Shown here: positions 9,328 to 17,651 of the stretch, one piece after another
Position numbering within the stretch: position 1 is the first letter of the stretch
Layout: each line of letters opens with the position of its first letter
Source of the DNA: Pukyongia sp963768085
Lineage (GTDB): Bacteria > Bacteroidota > Bacteroidia > Flavobacteriales > Flavobacteriaceae
Direction of reading: 5' to 3'
Length of the DNA: 64,000 nucleotides
NCBI GenBank assembly: GCA_963768085.1
Contig: CAVYGO010000005.1
Coordinates: forward strand, 186,001-250,000
Notes under the pieces: model-generated
The model's input: the letters and a program-made list of their open reading frames with translations, nothing else
Told to the model about the DNA's origin: nothing
Database searches by the model: none
Program-made: the position numbers and the translations under genes

Positions 9328-10041
9328 ATGCGCTTTATTAAAATTGCCTTAGTTTTTAGCATTGTATTTATCACATCTTCCTGCGCCGAACTTCAAGGTG
9401 TTGTTAGCACCGTTCCCGGGGGACAAGGAGGAATAGATCCTGTAATGATTGGCAATGGCTTACGCCAGGCTCTTGATTTTGGTATTGACAAACAAGTAAC
9501 CAAACTCACTCAAAAGGATGGATTTTACAAAAATCAATTGGTCAAGATCCTCCTTCCTCAAGAATTACAAAAAGTGGATAAAACCCTACGCGATATCGGT
9601 TTAGGAAACCTTGCAGATGAAGGATTAAAAGCCTTGAATCGCGCCGCAGAAGATGCCGTTAAAGAGGCTACACCTATCTTCGTGGACGCTGTAAAAGGAA
9701 TTACGTTTAATGATGCCAAGAACATTCTACTGGGTCCGGACAATGCAGCCACAAATTACCTGGAGAATAATACCAACCAGGCACTCTACAATAAGTTCAA
9801 TCCGGTAATAGAAAGTTCATTCAGTAAAGTTGGAGCCGACCAGATATGGACGAATATCATTAATAAATACAATACTATCCCGTTTGTAAACCAGGTAAAC
9901 CCGGATCTAACAGATTATGTAACCCATGAAGCGCTGAAAGGAGTTTATAAGATGATCGCTGTTGAAGAAAAGAATATCAGGACTAAAATAAATTCGCGTA
10001 CAACCTCACTGTTACAACAGGTTTTTGCATTACAAGATTAA
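9328..10041 (+). CDS. DUF4197 domain-containing lipoprotein
   Basis: A 237-residue protein with a lipoprotein signal peptide (VFSIVFITSSCAE, lipobox Cys about residue 19). The rest is largely helical and matches DUF4197: GLRQALDFGI, KILLPQELQKVDKTLRDIG, FNDAKNILLGPDNAATNYL and a terminal segment beginning VTHEALKGVYKMIAVEEKNI. DUF4197 proteins occur in many Gram-negative bacteria; no function is established. It probably sits on the periplasmic face of a membrane. A terminator separates it from the previous gene. Confidence 0.85.
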   Translation: MRFIKIALVFSIVFITSSCAELQGVVSTVPGGQGGIDPVMIGNGLRQALDFGIDKQVTKLTQKDGFYKNQLVKILLPQELQKVDKTLRDIGLGNLADEGLKALNRAAEDAVKEATPIFVDAVKGITFNDAKNILLGPDNAATNYLENNTNQALYNKFNPVIESSFSKVGADQIWTNIINKYNTIPFVNQVNPDLTDYVTHEALKGVYKMIAVEEKNIRTKINSRTTSLLQQVFALQD

Positions 10042-10132
10042 ACGTTAACTAATTTAACTTCCCGGCACTACTAACGGCAAATTTTATAAATGCTTTAACC
10101 ACTCTTTGGTAAATATTATCATCTTCTGAATC

Positions 10133-10140
10133 TATCTTTG
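10133..10140 (+). promoter_or_regulatory. Candidate promoter -7 box (TATCTTTG)
   Basis: TATCTTTG fits TAnnTTTG 20 bases before the small ORF at 10160. A TTTG at 10105-10108 lies 24 bases upstream, slightly longer than the usual spacing. Confidence 0.5.
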
Positions 10141-10159
10141 TAAAAAAAGATAAGAACTG

Positions 10160-10339
10160 ATGCTAGATTGGTTAAAGAAAAAAACAGAAATCGAGAAATT
10201 AAAACTTCGCTACCAGCGCTTAATGAAGAAATCCTATAAAGCTGCGCTTACCGATAATCAAAAATGTGAAAAGTTTCATCAGGAAGCACGATATATCTAT
10301 AACAGGATTAGAGATCATGAATCGGGTAATCGTCTTTAA
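10160..10339 (+). CDS. Lacal_2735-type small protein (59 aa)
   Basis: This 59-codon ORF starts MLDWLKKKTEIEKLKLRYQR and continues as a highly charged helix (LMKKSYKAALTDNQK, then HQEARYIYNRI). It resembles the small Lacal_2735 family of Flavobacteriaceae, which begin with a short amphipathic segment followed by a two-helix charged hairpin. Function is unknown; it is probably cytoplasmic or membrane-associated through the N-terminal helix. It has its own promoter-like sequence and ends 12 bases before the convergent pyrF gene. Confidence 0.75.
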   Translation: MLDWLKKKTEIEKLKLRYQRLMKKSYKAALTDNQKCEKFHQEARYIYNRIRDHESGNRL

Positions 10340-10351
10340 CTTGATAAAATT

Positions 10352-11170
10352 CTAGCTGGAAGACAGGATACGCCGCATTTTACCCTGAAGTTTCTCGGCA
10401 GCTTGCGCGGCAGCCATAGCAAAATCGTCATCTTTTGAAGCGTAAATGATTCCCCGTGATGAATTAATCAGCAAGCCTACATTATCATTCATCCCATATT
10501 TACAAACTTGTTCAAGGCTTCCACCCTGGGCACCAACTCCAGGAACCAGTAAAAAACTATCGGGAATAATTTTTCTTATCTCAGTAAGATATTCGACTTT
10601 GGTTGCTCCAACAACGTACATTAATCGTTCAGAATGTTTCCATAACAATGATGTTTGCAGAACTTGTTTATACAACTCCGTATCCTCCAGTATTTTGGTT
10701 TGAAAATCGGAAGCACCTTCATTCGAAGTAAGGCCTAACAATATCGTGTATTTGTTTTCAAATGCAAGAAAGGGTTCCACCGAATCCTTACCCATGTAAG
10801 GCGCCACAGTAATGCTATCAAAATTCATTTCATTGAGAAAAGCATGGGCATACATAGCAGAAGTATTACCAATATCACCACGCTTTGCATCGGCGATCGT
10901 AAAAATATCGGGATAGTTCTCATTGAGATAATCGATAGTTTTCTCCAATGATCGCCATCCCTTTAAGCCATAGGCCTCATAAAACGCCGTATTTGGTTTA
11001 TAGGCTACGGCCAGGTGATGCGTAGCATCAATAATGGCCTTGTTAAATTCGAAAATAGGATCATCGTGAGCCAGTAAGTGGGAAGGGATCTTTTCCAGAT
11101 CCACGTCCAGGCCGATACACAGAAAGGACTGTTTTTTATGAATTTCAGAAATAAGTGTCTTCAGCTGCAT
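10352..11170 (-). CDS. pyrF: Orotidine 5'-phosphate decarboxylase
   Basis: 272 residues, matching the longer (type 2) OMP decarboxylase subfamily common in Bacteroidota. It decarboxylates OMP to UMP, the last step of de novo pyrimidine synthesis. The catalytic Asp-x-Lys-x-x-Asp motif appears as DAKRGDIGNTS at about residues 94-104; the N-terminal GLDVDLEKIP and the phosphate-binding LLVPGVGAQGG near the C-terminus are also present. Start is 2 bases after the prfA stop, so it is the last gene of a purM-prfA-pyrF operon. Confidence 0.96.
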   Translation of the reverse strand: MQLKTLISEIHKKQSFLCIGLDVDLEKIPSHLLAHDDPIFEFNKAIIDATHHLAVAYKPNTAFYEAYGLKGWRSLEKTIDYLNENYPDIFTIADAKRGDIGNTSAMYAHAFLNEMNFDSITVAPYMGKDSVEPFLAFENKYTILLGLTSNEGASDFQTKILEDTELYKQVLQTSLLWKHSERLMYVVGATKVEYLTEIRKIIPDSFLLVPGVGAQGGSLEQVCKYGMNDNVGLLINSSRGIIYASKDDDFAMAAAQAAEKLQGKMRRILSSS

Positions 11171-11172
11171 AC

Positions 11173-12249
11173 TTAGAATGTTTCTCCAGCTTCTTTTAAT
11201 TTCTCAGTATTACTCACGAGCTGAAGTTCATCAATTATTTTCTGAACGTCACCGTCAATAATATTGCTCAGGTCATATAACGTAAGGTTGATTCGGTGAT
11301 CGGTAACCCGTCCCTGGGGATAATTATACGTTCTGATCTTCGCACTCCTGTCACCACTTGTAACCATAGACCCTCGTTTCTCTGCATCCTCTGCATGCTT
11401 CTTAGCAAGCTCCAGGTCGAACAATCTGGAGCGGAGCACCTTAAAAGCTTTTTCTTTATTCTTATGCTGCGATTTCTGATCCTGGCATTGAGCAACCAGC
11501 CCGGTTGGCTCATGCGTAAGGCGCACCGCGGAATAGGTGGTATTTACCGATTGCCCTCCGGGGCCAGAAGAACAGAAGTAATCTATTCGAACGTCTTTTG
11601 GGTCAATTTCCACATCAAATTCTTCAGCTTCTGGAAAAACCATGACCGTAGCGGCACTAGTATGAACCCGACCTTGTGTTTCTGTTTGAGGAACCCGCTG
11701 AACCCTGTGAACGCCGGCTTCAAACTTTAATGTACCGTATACATCTTCTCCTTCTATTTCAAACTGGATCTCCTTAAAACCACCACTGGTCCCTTCACTG
11801 AAATCGACCACACTTACCCTCCAGCCTTTACTTTCGCAGTATTTAGTATACATTCTATGCAGATCGCCTGCAAAGATACTTGCCTCATCTCCACCGGTAC
11901 CTGCACGAATTTCCATCACTGCATTCTTAGCATCCTCAGGATCTTTCGGAACGAGAAGAAATTTAATTTCGTCTTCAAGTACAGGTATTTTGGCATTGGA
12001 TTCCTCCAGTTGTAATTTGGCCATCTCCACCATTTCCTGATCACTTCCATCCTTAATGATCTCCTCTGCTTCATCAATTCGCTCTTTGGCCATGATATAC
12101 GCTTCCCTTTTATCCATGAGAATACGGAGATCTTTATACTCCTTATTCAACTGAATATATCGCTTCTGATCGGTTATGATATCAGGTTGAATAATAAGGT
12201 CACTCACCTCGTCGAAACGCTGTTTTACTATTTGAAGTTTTTCTAACAT
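11173..12249 (-). CDS. prfA: Peptide chain release factor 1
   Basis: 358 residues, the normal RF1 length. It recognises UAA and UAG stop codons and triggers peptide hydrolysis on the ribosome. The GGQ catalytic motif is at residues 231-233 within CSSGPGGQSVNTT, and the stop-codon-reading P-x-T motif is PQT at 187-189, which identifies RF1 rather than RF2. The N-terminal third is a coiled helical domain. It lies between purM and pyrF on the same strand. Confidence 0.97.
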   Translation of the reverse strand: MLEKLQIVKQRFDEVSDLIIQPDIITDQKRYIQLNKEYKDLRILMDKREAYIMAKERIDEAEEIIKDGSDQEMVEMAKLQLEESNAKIPVLEDEIKFLLVPKDPEDAKNAVMEIRAGTGGDEASIFAGDLHRMYTKYCESKGWRVSVVDFSEGTSGGFKEIQFEIEGEDVYGTLKFEAGVHRVQRVPQTETQGRVHTSAATVMVFPEAEEFDVEIDPKDVRIDYFCSSGPGGQSVNTTYSAVRLTHEPTGLVAQCQDQKSQHKNKEKAFKVLRSRLFDLELAKKHAEDAEKRGSMVTSGDRSAKIRTYNYPQGRVTDHRINLTLYDLSNIIDGDVQKIIDELQLVSNTEKLKEAGETF

Positions 12250-12316
12250 AAATCTTACTAATCCTGCAAATTTACAATAATTACTAATTTCCTGTGAGTG
12301 AAGGTTTCACTCCGGG

Positions 12317-13498
12317 CTAATAGGTAAACTCACCGTATTCCGAACGAATGGTGAGTATTTTTCCTTCTGAAGATGTTTGAACCCTTCCGATAATGCGCGC
12401 CTCGATATTGAATGAATTGGATATAGCAATTATTTCAGATGCAACATCCTCCGAAACGTATAGCTCCATTCGATGACCCATATTGAAAACCTGGTACATC
12501 TCCTTCCAATCCGTACCACTCTCCTCCTGAATTAACCTGAACAGTGGTGGGATCTCAAACATATTGTCCTTAACAATGTGCAGGTCGTCCACAAAATGAA
12601 GAATCTTTGTCTGGGCACCTCCGCTACAATGGATCATACCATGAATGGCTTCTCTATTAATTTCCGATAATATTTTCTTTATAACTGGTGCGTAGGTGCG
12701 AGTTGGAGATAACACCAACTTACCGGCATCTAGCGGACTTCCATTGACAGCATCGGTCAATTTCTTTGAACCCGAATACACTAGATCATTAGGCACAGAA
12801 TGATCAAAACTTTCCGGGTATCGTTTTGCAAGATCATTATGAAACACATCATGACGAGCAGAGGTAAGGCCGTTACTACCCATTCCGCCATTATACACAG
12901 TTTCGTAGCTGGCTTGCCCGAAAGAAGCTAATCCAACAATCACATCGCCAGAACGAATGTCAGCATTATCAATAACGTCACTCCTTTTCATTCTGGCCGT
13001 CACCGTGGAATCTACAATAATAGTACGAACCAGATCACCCACATCGGCTGTTTCGCCTCCGGTAGAATATATCTGAACTCCAAACTTACCCAGATTTTCA
13101 ATCAGTTCTTCTGTACCGTTAATAATGGCCGAGATAACATCTCCCGGAATCATGTTCTTATTTCTTCCAATGGTGGAAGAAAGCATTATGTTATCTGTTG
13201 CTCCCACACAAAGAAGATCATCTATATTCATAATAAGGGCATCCTGTGCAATACCTTTCCATACAGACAGATCTCCCGTCTCCTTCCAGTACATATAGGC
13301 CAGAGAAGATTTGGTGCCGGCTCCATCTGCATGCATAACCAGGCAATATGCATCATCGTTTGTCAGGTGATCGGGCACTATTTTACAAAAGGCTTTTGGA
13401 AAAAGGCCTTTGTCCACATTCTTTATGGCTTTGTGAACATCTTCTTTAGATGCTGAAACGCCACGCTGGGCATACCTTTTAGAAATTTCCTGGCTCAT
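12317..13498 (-). CDS. purM: Phosphoribosylformylglycinamidine cyclo-ligase (AIR synthase, Bacteroidota form)
   Basis: A 393-residue PurM-type ATP-grasp-unrelated ligase that converts FGAM to AIR in purine synthesis. Features include MHADGAGTKSSLAYMYW (the family ADGxGTK motif), MNIDDLLCVGA, and the C-terminal half beginning HGMIHCSGGAQTKIL. It belongs to the divergent form often labelled AIR synthase-related protein in Flavobacteriia, longer than the roughly 345-residue E. coli enzyme. It heads the purM-prfA-pyrF group; 67 bases separate it from prfA. Confidence 0.88.
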   Translation of the reverse strand: MSQEISKRYAQRGVSASKEDVHKAIKNVDKGLFPKAFCKIVPDHLTNDDAYCLVMHADGAGTKSSLAYMYWKETGDLSVWKGIAQDALIMNIDDLLCVGATDNIMLSSTIGRNKNMIPGDVISAIINGTEELIENLGKFGVQIYSTGGETADVGDLVRTIIVDSTVTARMKRSDVIDNADIRSGDVIVGLASFGQASYETVYNGGMGSNGLTSARHDVFHNDLAKRYPESFDHSVPNDLVYSGSKKLTDAVNGSPLDAGKLVLSPTRTYAPVIKKILSEINREAIHGMIHCSGGAQTKILHFVDDLHIVKDNMFEIPPLFRLIQEESGTDWKEMYQVFNMGHRMELYVSEDVASEIIAISNSFNIEARIIGRVQTSSEGKILTIRSEYGEFTY

Positions 13499-13532
13499 GG
13501 ATTTGTTTAATTACAAAAGTAAGGAATAAAAA

Positions 13533-13553
13533 AAAGCTCACCATGTGAGCTTT
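13533..13553 (-). terminator. Terminator of curli operon 1
   Basis: AAAGCTCAC CAT GTGAGCTTT is a perfect 9-bp stem with a 3-base loop; on the minus strand it is followed by a long T-run. The same hairpin occurs at 20687-20707 after operon 2, so it belongs to the duplicated unit. Confidence 0.85.
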
Positions 13554-13572
13554 CCTTTAATATTTAATTCCT

Positions 13573-15066
13573 TTACTGCCAATCGGGCATAAAGGCATCT
13601 TCATGTTCAAGTGTTCTGGAATCTGTAGTTTCTACCTCGAGGGTATATACATCCTTCCGAGATAATCCATCGTTGGAAGTATTTGTGAACATCACAAAGG
13701 CTTCGTTGGGTGCGAATATTGGCTCCAGGTCATTGGTCCCATTGGGCCGGTTATCTGAAATATCGGTCGTGGTCATCGCAACCATATCGTAAATAAACAT
13801 CCTGGAATCCAATCTCCTGTACTCTATGTTCTCAGTTCCGGAGATATCGTAGGCGTATAGTATACGCTGTTTGTCGAACGATATGTCCAATCCGCTCACT
13901 GCTCCATCCACACCATCAAGTATGGTATCGATAAGCATTCCATATCGGTCGATGGTAATGATCTTTACATCATAGCCATCCAGGTTATTGGTCTTAAGTA
14001 CAATGAGCTCTCTGTCCTCACTTACCGCTACCTCAGAAATAAGAGAACCATCCGGGGTTTGATAAACCTCTACAAGGCCTAATCCATTGGTAAGTATACT
14101 ATAGAGTCTGTCCTGTCTGGGATAATAGATAATACCCGAGTTATCAGGCCAGGCGAAATTGATCTCATTGAGATTAAAACCATTTGGCTTCACCGAATTG
14201 GTAATCCGTATTTTCTCTGTACCGTCCCGTTTCATCTTAAAGATATCGATTTCAGCCCCATCAGACTGTAAGAATGCTATCCTATTGGCATTCACATTAC
14301 GACGAGGTCGGTAACTATTCAATTCGGATGAAGTAAGCTGAAACTCATTCCCTTCTTCATCGGCAGAGAATATCACGTTATTATCATTGATCTTTCTAAC
14401 GAACAGGATTCTGTTATCCACCGGAGCATTCATTACCGAAAAAGCACTCGCTCCACTGATCACAGGATCGTTGATGTTATCCGTTGCCGTTACCTGCCAC
14501 ACATATTGGGTGCCTAAGGTAAGCTCCGAATACGTTAGGGTGGTATCGGTAAGATTCTCAAATAGCATGATCTCGCTGGTATTGATGTTCCTAAGTTCCA
14601 GGGCATACTCAATGGGATCGCCTTCAGGATCTGTCGAATCCCAGGTGAAAATAGCTTCTATTCCACTAATTACCTCATTGTCCGCCGGAGTCAAAAGATC
14701 AGGCGCCGTGGGTGGACGGTTATTAAAGGTTGAAACTTCCAGCTCGAAAACAACATTGGAAGTGAGATTCCCATTGATGGTCGCCGGAGCAAAATCTGCC
14801 AAAAATCCATCCTTCTTGGCCCCAACGGAATAATCTCCAACCAAAATGTTATCGATAACAAAGTTCCCCGAAGAATCCGTAAATACCGTACTCGATACCG
14901 GATCTGTAGAAACACGAACATTCTCCAATGGCTCATTAGTTCCGGAAGCAACAACTTTACCGGTTAACCTCCCAAATTCATCATCGCCAATCTTGTTCTC
15001 ATTACAGGAAAACAAAAGCAGAAATGCAGTTGATACTAGTGCTATATATTTAAAACTCCCATTCAT
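13573..15066 (-). CDS. Curli-operon lipoprotein with carboxypeptidase-regulatory, FnIII-like and TolB-like propeller regions (copy 1)
   Basis: 497 residues. A lipoprotein signal (VSTAFLLLFSCNE, Cys about 21) is followed by a carboxypeptidase-regulatory-like Ig domain (LTGKVVASGTNEPLENVRVS, about 34-110), an FnIII-like segment (PPTAPDLLTPADNE ... WQVTATDN, about 118-210), and a six-bladed-propeller-like region (ILFVRKINDNNVIFSADEEG onward) ending in DAFMPDWQ, as in TolB/WD40-like repeats. It is probably periplasmic or surface-exposed. It is the last gene of the curli operon, 10 bases after csgG. The mature part differs from copy 2 by about one residue (Arg/Gln), while the signal peptides differ widely. 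No curli role is established for this family; a role in fibre attachment or assembly is inferred from context. Confidence 0.8.
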   Translation of the reverse strand: MNGSFKYIALVSTAFLLLFSCNENKIGDDEFGRLTGKVVASGTNEPLENVRVSTDPVSSTVFTDSSGNFVIDNILVGDYSVGAKKDGFLADFAPATINGNLTSNVVFELEVSTFNNRPPTAPDLLTPADNEVISGIEAIFTWDSTDPEGDPIEYALELRNINTSEIMLFENLTDTTLTYSELTLGTQYVWQVTATDNINDPVISGASAFSVMNAPVDNRILFVRKINDNNVIFSADEEGNEFQLTSSELNSYRPRRNVNANRIAFLQSDGAEIDIFKMKRDGTEKIRITNSVKPNGFNLNEINFAWPDNSGIIYYPRQDRLYSILTNGLGLVEVYQTPDGSLISEVAVSEDRELIVLKTNNLDGYDVKIITIDRYGMLIDTILDGVDGAVSGLDISFDKQRILYAYDISGTENIEYRRLDSRMFIYDMVAMTTTDISDNRPNGTNDLEPIFAPNEAFVMFTNTSNDGLSRKDVYTLEVETTDSRTLEHEDAFMPDWQ

Positions 15067-15076
15067 AATTTTCCGC

Positions 15077-16486
15077 TTAACGGTTAGTCTTTAATTTTGA
15101 TTTTTTAGAGCCGAAATGATAATTGATTCCGATAGAGAAGGTAAAGAAGTAATCGTCTCTTCTTCCTTGTACCAGGTTATCTATTTTATCTGAAAAAGTC
15201 ACGTCCCAGTCACCCTTAGCGATAAAGGAAACGCGATCGGAGGCCATAAATTCAAGGCCCGCTCCGAATTTCAGAAAAAAGAAAGTGTCCATTCGCTGCA
15301 GATAGATTGCCGGAGAATCGTCTACGAATAACATTACACCGGGACCTCCATATAGAAATGGCGACAGTTTATCGTTCGGTAAAATATTGTATTCAATCGT
15401 TCCCGCTTGCGTAAGCCACCAATGACGAGTATCCTGGGACGAATTCAGTCTGAAAAAATTAGTTGTTAACCCAAGACTCAGACTATGTATAAACCGATAC
15501 TTGTATCCTAATTCCATGTTATAATCCAGCCTCGCAGTGTTGTAATCACCATCTACGTAAGCCAGGCCGAAAGATGCATGCGCCGAATGACGATAGTCAT
15601 GTAACTGAAAAGCTCTTTCGTACAGATCTGTATTGGCTTCCTCTTCTTTTTCCAGCAGATATTGATCAACGACTTCCTTATCCTTCTCCGGACCCTCAAG
15701 GGTAACCCATAACTGGTCTTTGATGCCTTCATAAATTAATACCTCAACAGCCTTTTCAATTGCGGCCTGTACAGCCAGCTGTGTCGGTTCATTTTTGGTG
15801 AACCCTGTTTCAACCTCCAGTAAACGCTGGAAATTCACATAACGGAATATACCCACATCTATGGCTTGTGATAAAATCGTCTTGGAGACATTGACTGTTT
15901 TCAGGATCTCACCTGTGGAAGTTGAAACAGCTCTTAAGTAAATCGTGATCCGGTCCTGGCGATATTGCGAAGAACCACCAACACCAAAATAACGTGCTCC
16001 AACACCACCTGTTAGAATATTCGTATCATAGGATATGATTCCACCTTCCAGAAGAATTCCTGCGAATAACAGCGGACTTAGTCTCTGATTTCTCTCGTCG
16101 TCGTTTTTTAAATATTCCTGGCGGGTCGTACGTATAATATTCCGTTCATTCAGGAGATTGGCGAAGTTTTCTCGCTCGATCGGGGTAAACCATTTGGAAT
16201 CTTCCAGCGCCTTGACAAGGATGGTCGTCGCCCCTTGAGTTACTGCAGTACTAAAAGTACTCCCCGTCTCTATATTTTTATATTGCCCGGTCTGATCCTT
16301 AAAATTATAGACCCCTACCACGATGGGTTTATCGGGTAAAGGTAATTTCAGTAATCTCTCGGTGTGCTCTGTATTTTCAGCTATTCTGGCATCCTGAGGA
16401 CCGGTGGGCTGATTGAAATAAGCTCCGCAGCTCGAGAATAAAATAAAGACTAGCAGAATGCTTATTTTACCAATAATCTGTTTCAT
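15077..16486 (-). CDS. csgG: CsgG-family curli secretion channel with C-terminal barrel-like extension (copy 1)
   Basis: 469 residues, compared with about 277 for E. coli CsgG. After a lipoprotein signal (Cys at CGAYFNQPTGPQDARI), residues 20-260 match the CsgG core: KPIVVGVYNFKDQTGQYK, TSTFSTAVTQGATT-like segment, FTPIERENFANLLNERNIIR, LLFAGILLEGGIISYD and TGEILKTVNVSKTI. CsgG assembles a nonameric outer-membrane channel that exports curlins. Residues from about 290 form alternating amphipathic strands ending YFFTFSIGINYHFG, typical of an 8-strand OmpA-like barrel. The extension is present in both copies but diverges between them. The gene sits between csgF and the propeller lipoprotein. Confidence 0.92.
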   Translation of the reverse strand: MKQIIGKISILLVFILFSSCGAYFNQPTGPQDARIAENTEHTERLLKLPLPDKPIVVGVYNFKDQTGQYKNIETGSTFSTAVTQGATTILVKALEDSKWFTPIERENFANLLNERNIIRTTRQEYLKNDDERNQRLSPLLFAGILLEGGIISYDTNILTGGVGARYFGVGGSSQYRQDRITIYLRAVSTSTGEILKTVNVSKTILSQAIDVGIFRYVNFQRLLEVETGFTKNEPTQLAVQAAIEKAVEVLIYEGIKDQLWVTLEGPEKDKEVVDQYLLEKEEEANTDLYERAFQLHDYRHSAHASFGLAYVDGDYNTARLDYNMELGYKYRFIHSLSLGLTTNFFRLNSSQDTRHWWLTQAGTIEYNILPNDKLSPFLYGGPGVMLFVDDSPAIYLQRMDTFFFLKFGAGLEFMASDRVSFIAKGDWDVTFSDKIDNLVQGRRDDYFFTFSIGINYHFGSKKSKLKTNR

Positions 16487-16491
16487 ATATA

Positions 16492-16866
16492 TTATCCGTT
16501 TGGAATAATTATTTGTGTTTGTTCACCTGTGGTGATGTCGAGTATGTTGATAACAAGCCCTTGAGTAGATTCGTAGACCTCATATTCGAGGTTACCATTT
16601 CGGGAGGTTCCGAGGGGTGGTGTCTGGTCACCAAACTGGTTATTAAACTGATTATTCAAAAGGCTATCAAAATCGGTTAAATCACCAAAACCTTCAATTC
16701 CGAGGGAATCATCGCTGAAAGGATTCTGCGCATTCGCCGAATTTAACAACCATGTATAGTTAAAAGGATCTCCACCGAAAGCAGGGTTTTTTGCCCTGTA
16801 GGTAAGCTGCTGTGCAAACCCGTAGGTTCCTATTGAAAGAAACAGAATTAAGATAATTTGTCTCAT
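16492..16866 (-). CDS. csgF: Curli assembly factor CsgF (copy 1)
   Basis: 124 residues with a signal peptide (ILFLSIGTYGFAQ). Directly after it lies the CsgF N-terminal motif QLTYRAKNPAFGGDPFNYTWLL, the region known to plug into the CsgG pore, then LLNSANAQNPF. The middle is low-complexity (Asn, Gln, Phe, Asp). The C-terminal strand region VYESTQGLVINILDITTGE completes the family pattern. CsgF couples export through CsgG to nucleation of the fibre at the cell surface. Spacing to csgG is 5 bases and to csgE 6 bases. Confidence 0.93.
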   Translation of the reverse strand: MRQIILILFLSIGTYGFAQQLTYRAKNPAFGGDPFNYTWLLNSANAQNPFSDDSLGIEGFGDLTDFDSLLNNQFNNQFGDQTPPLGTSRNGNLEYEVYESTQGLVINILDITTGEQTQIIIPNG

Positions 16867-16872
16867 GAGCTA

Positions 16873-17649
16873 CTATTTATATTGTTTTACTATGTCTTTT
16901 TGCTTTTCGAGATTTTGAAAAAACGACATCGTTCGCCGTACTGCAATGTCTGCCATTCCTTTGATAAAATCATTTTGAGGTCTCACAATGAATTCCATGA
17001 TAATCTCGTCACCTATCTTTACCTGCAGTTTCGTATTATTGGCAATGGCCAATTCTTCTTTGATCGTTACAATTTTAGCTCCATCAACGGTATAATACAG
17101 ATATTTTGAATAATACTCTGTATAGAAGTCGCGTCCTGGTTTTGTCTTGGTCTCTTCAAGCACAATGCCCCGCAATTCAACTCCGTCACTTTTGGCGAAT
17201 TCGGTTCGGACATCTGTATTTTCTTTTGGTTTCAGTATGATCTTTTTGTCTTTCGAATCATCATTGATCACCACTCTGTCCTTTCCTAAGAGTTTTTCCT
17301 CGACATTATACACCAATAATAAAATAATCACTTTCGTCTTATCGTCAAAATTCACGGTTGTAATCGATAATTTCTTTTTTTCGCCTTCTTCTAGGATAAA
17401 TCGACCGGTTTGATCGTTTTTAGAGGTGTTACCGTCCGGGTCTGTTTTAATGACTGAAAGCACATAGCTCAGACTCTGGTTGATCATGGTTTTATTATAG
17501 GCACTACCAGACACCTGGATAAATTCCGAACTCTGGTCTAATTCGATCTCAGCTGCAACTTCAGTATTGTATATTTGAGCAGTACCCCTAACCGGGAGTG
17601 AGATCAAAAAAAACAGCATACACAATGTGATGTATGTTTGTTTATGCAT
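16873..17649 (-). CDS. csgE: CsgE with N-terminal CsgH-like domain (copy 1)
   Basis: 258 residues, about twice E. coli CsgE. The C-terminal half (about 145-258) fits CsgE, the periplasmic cap of CsgG: GVELRGIVLEETKTKPGRDFY, then KIVTIKEELAI, and QNDFIKGMADIAVRRTMSFF. The N-terminal half (about 25-140) looks like the Ig-like CsgC/CsgH fold: VSGSAYNKTMINQSLSYVLSV and DQTGRFILEEGEKKKLS match the spacing of CsgH (SGxF-L-xGE). CsgH keeps curlins from aggregating in the periplasm. The fusion therefore likely combines chaperone and channel-gate functions. The domain call for the N-terminal half is by pattern only. Confidence 0.85.
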   Translation of the reverse strand: MHKQTYITLCMLFFLISLPVRGTAQIYNTEVAAEIELDQSSEFIQVSGSAYNKTMINQSLSYVLSVIKTDPDGNTSKNDQTGRFILEEGEKKKLSITTVNFDDKTKVIILLLVYNVEEKLLGKDRVVINDDSKDKKIILKPKENTDVRTEFAKSDGVELRGIVLEETKTKPGRDFYTEYYSKYLYYTVDGAKIVTIKEELAIANNTKLQVKIGDEIIMEFIVRPQNDFIKGMADIAVRRTMSFFQNLEKQKDIVKQYK

Positions 17650-17651
17650 TA

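Noticed and set aside
14387..14833. 148-codon plus-strand ORF antisense to the propeller lipoprotein (also at 21541)
   Set aside because: It is the reverse-strand shadow of a gene with clear domains; it is repeated only because the gene is duplicated.
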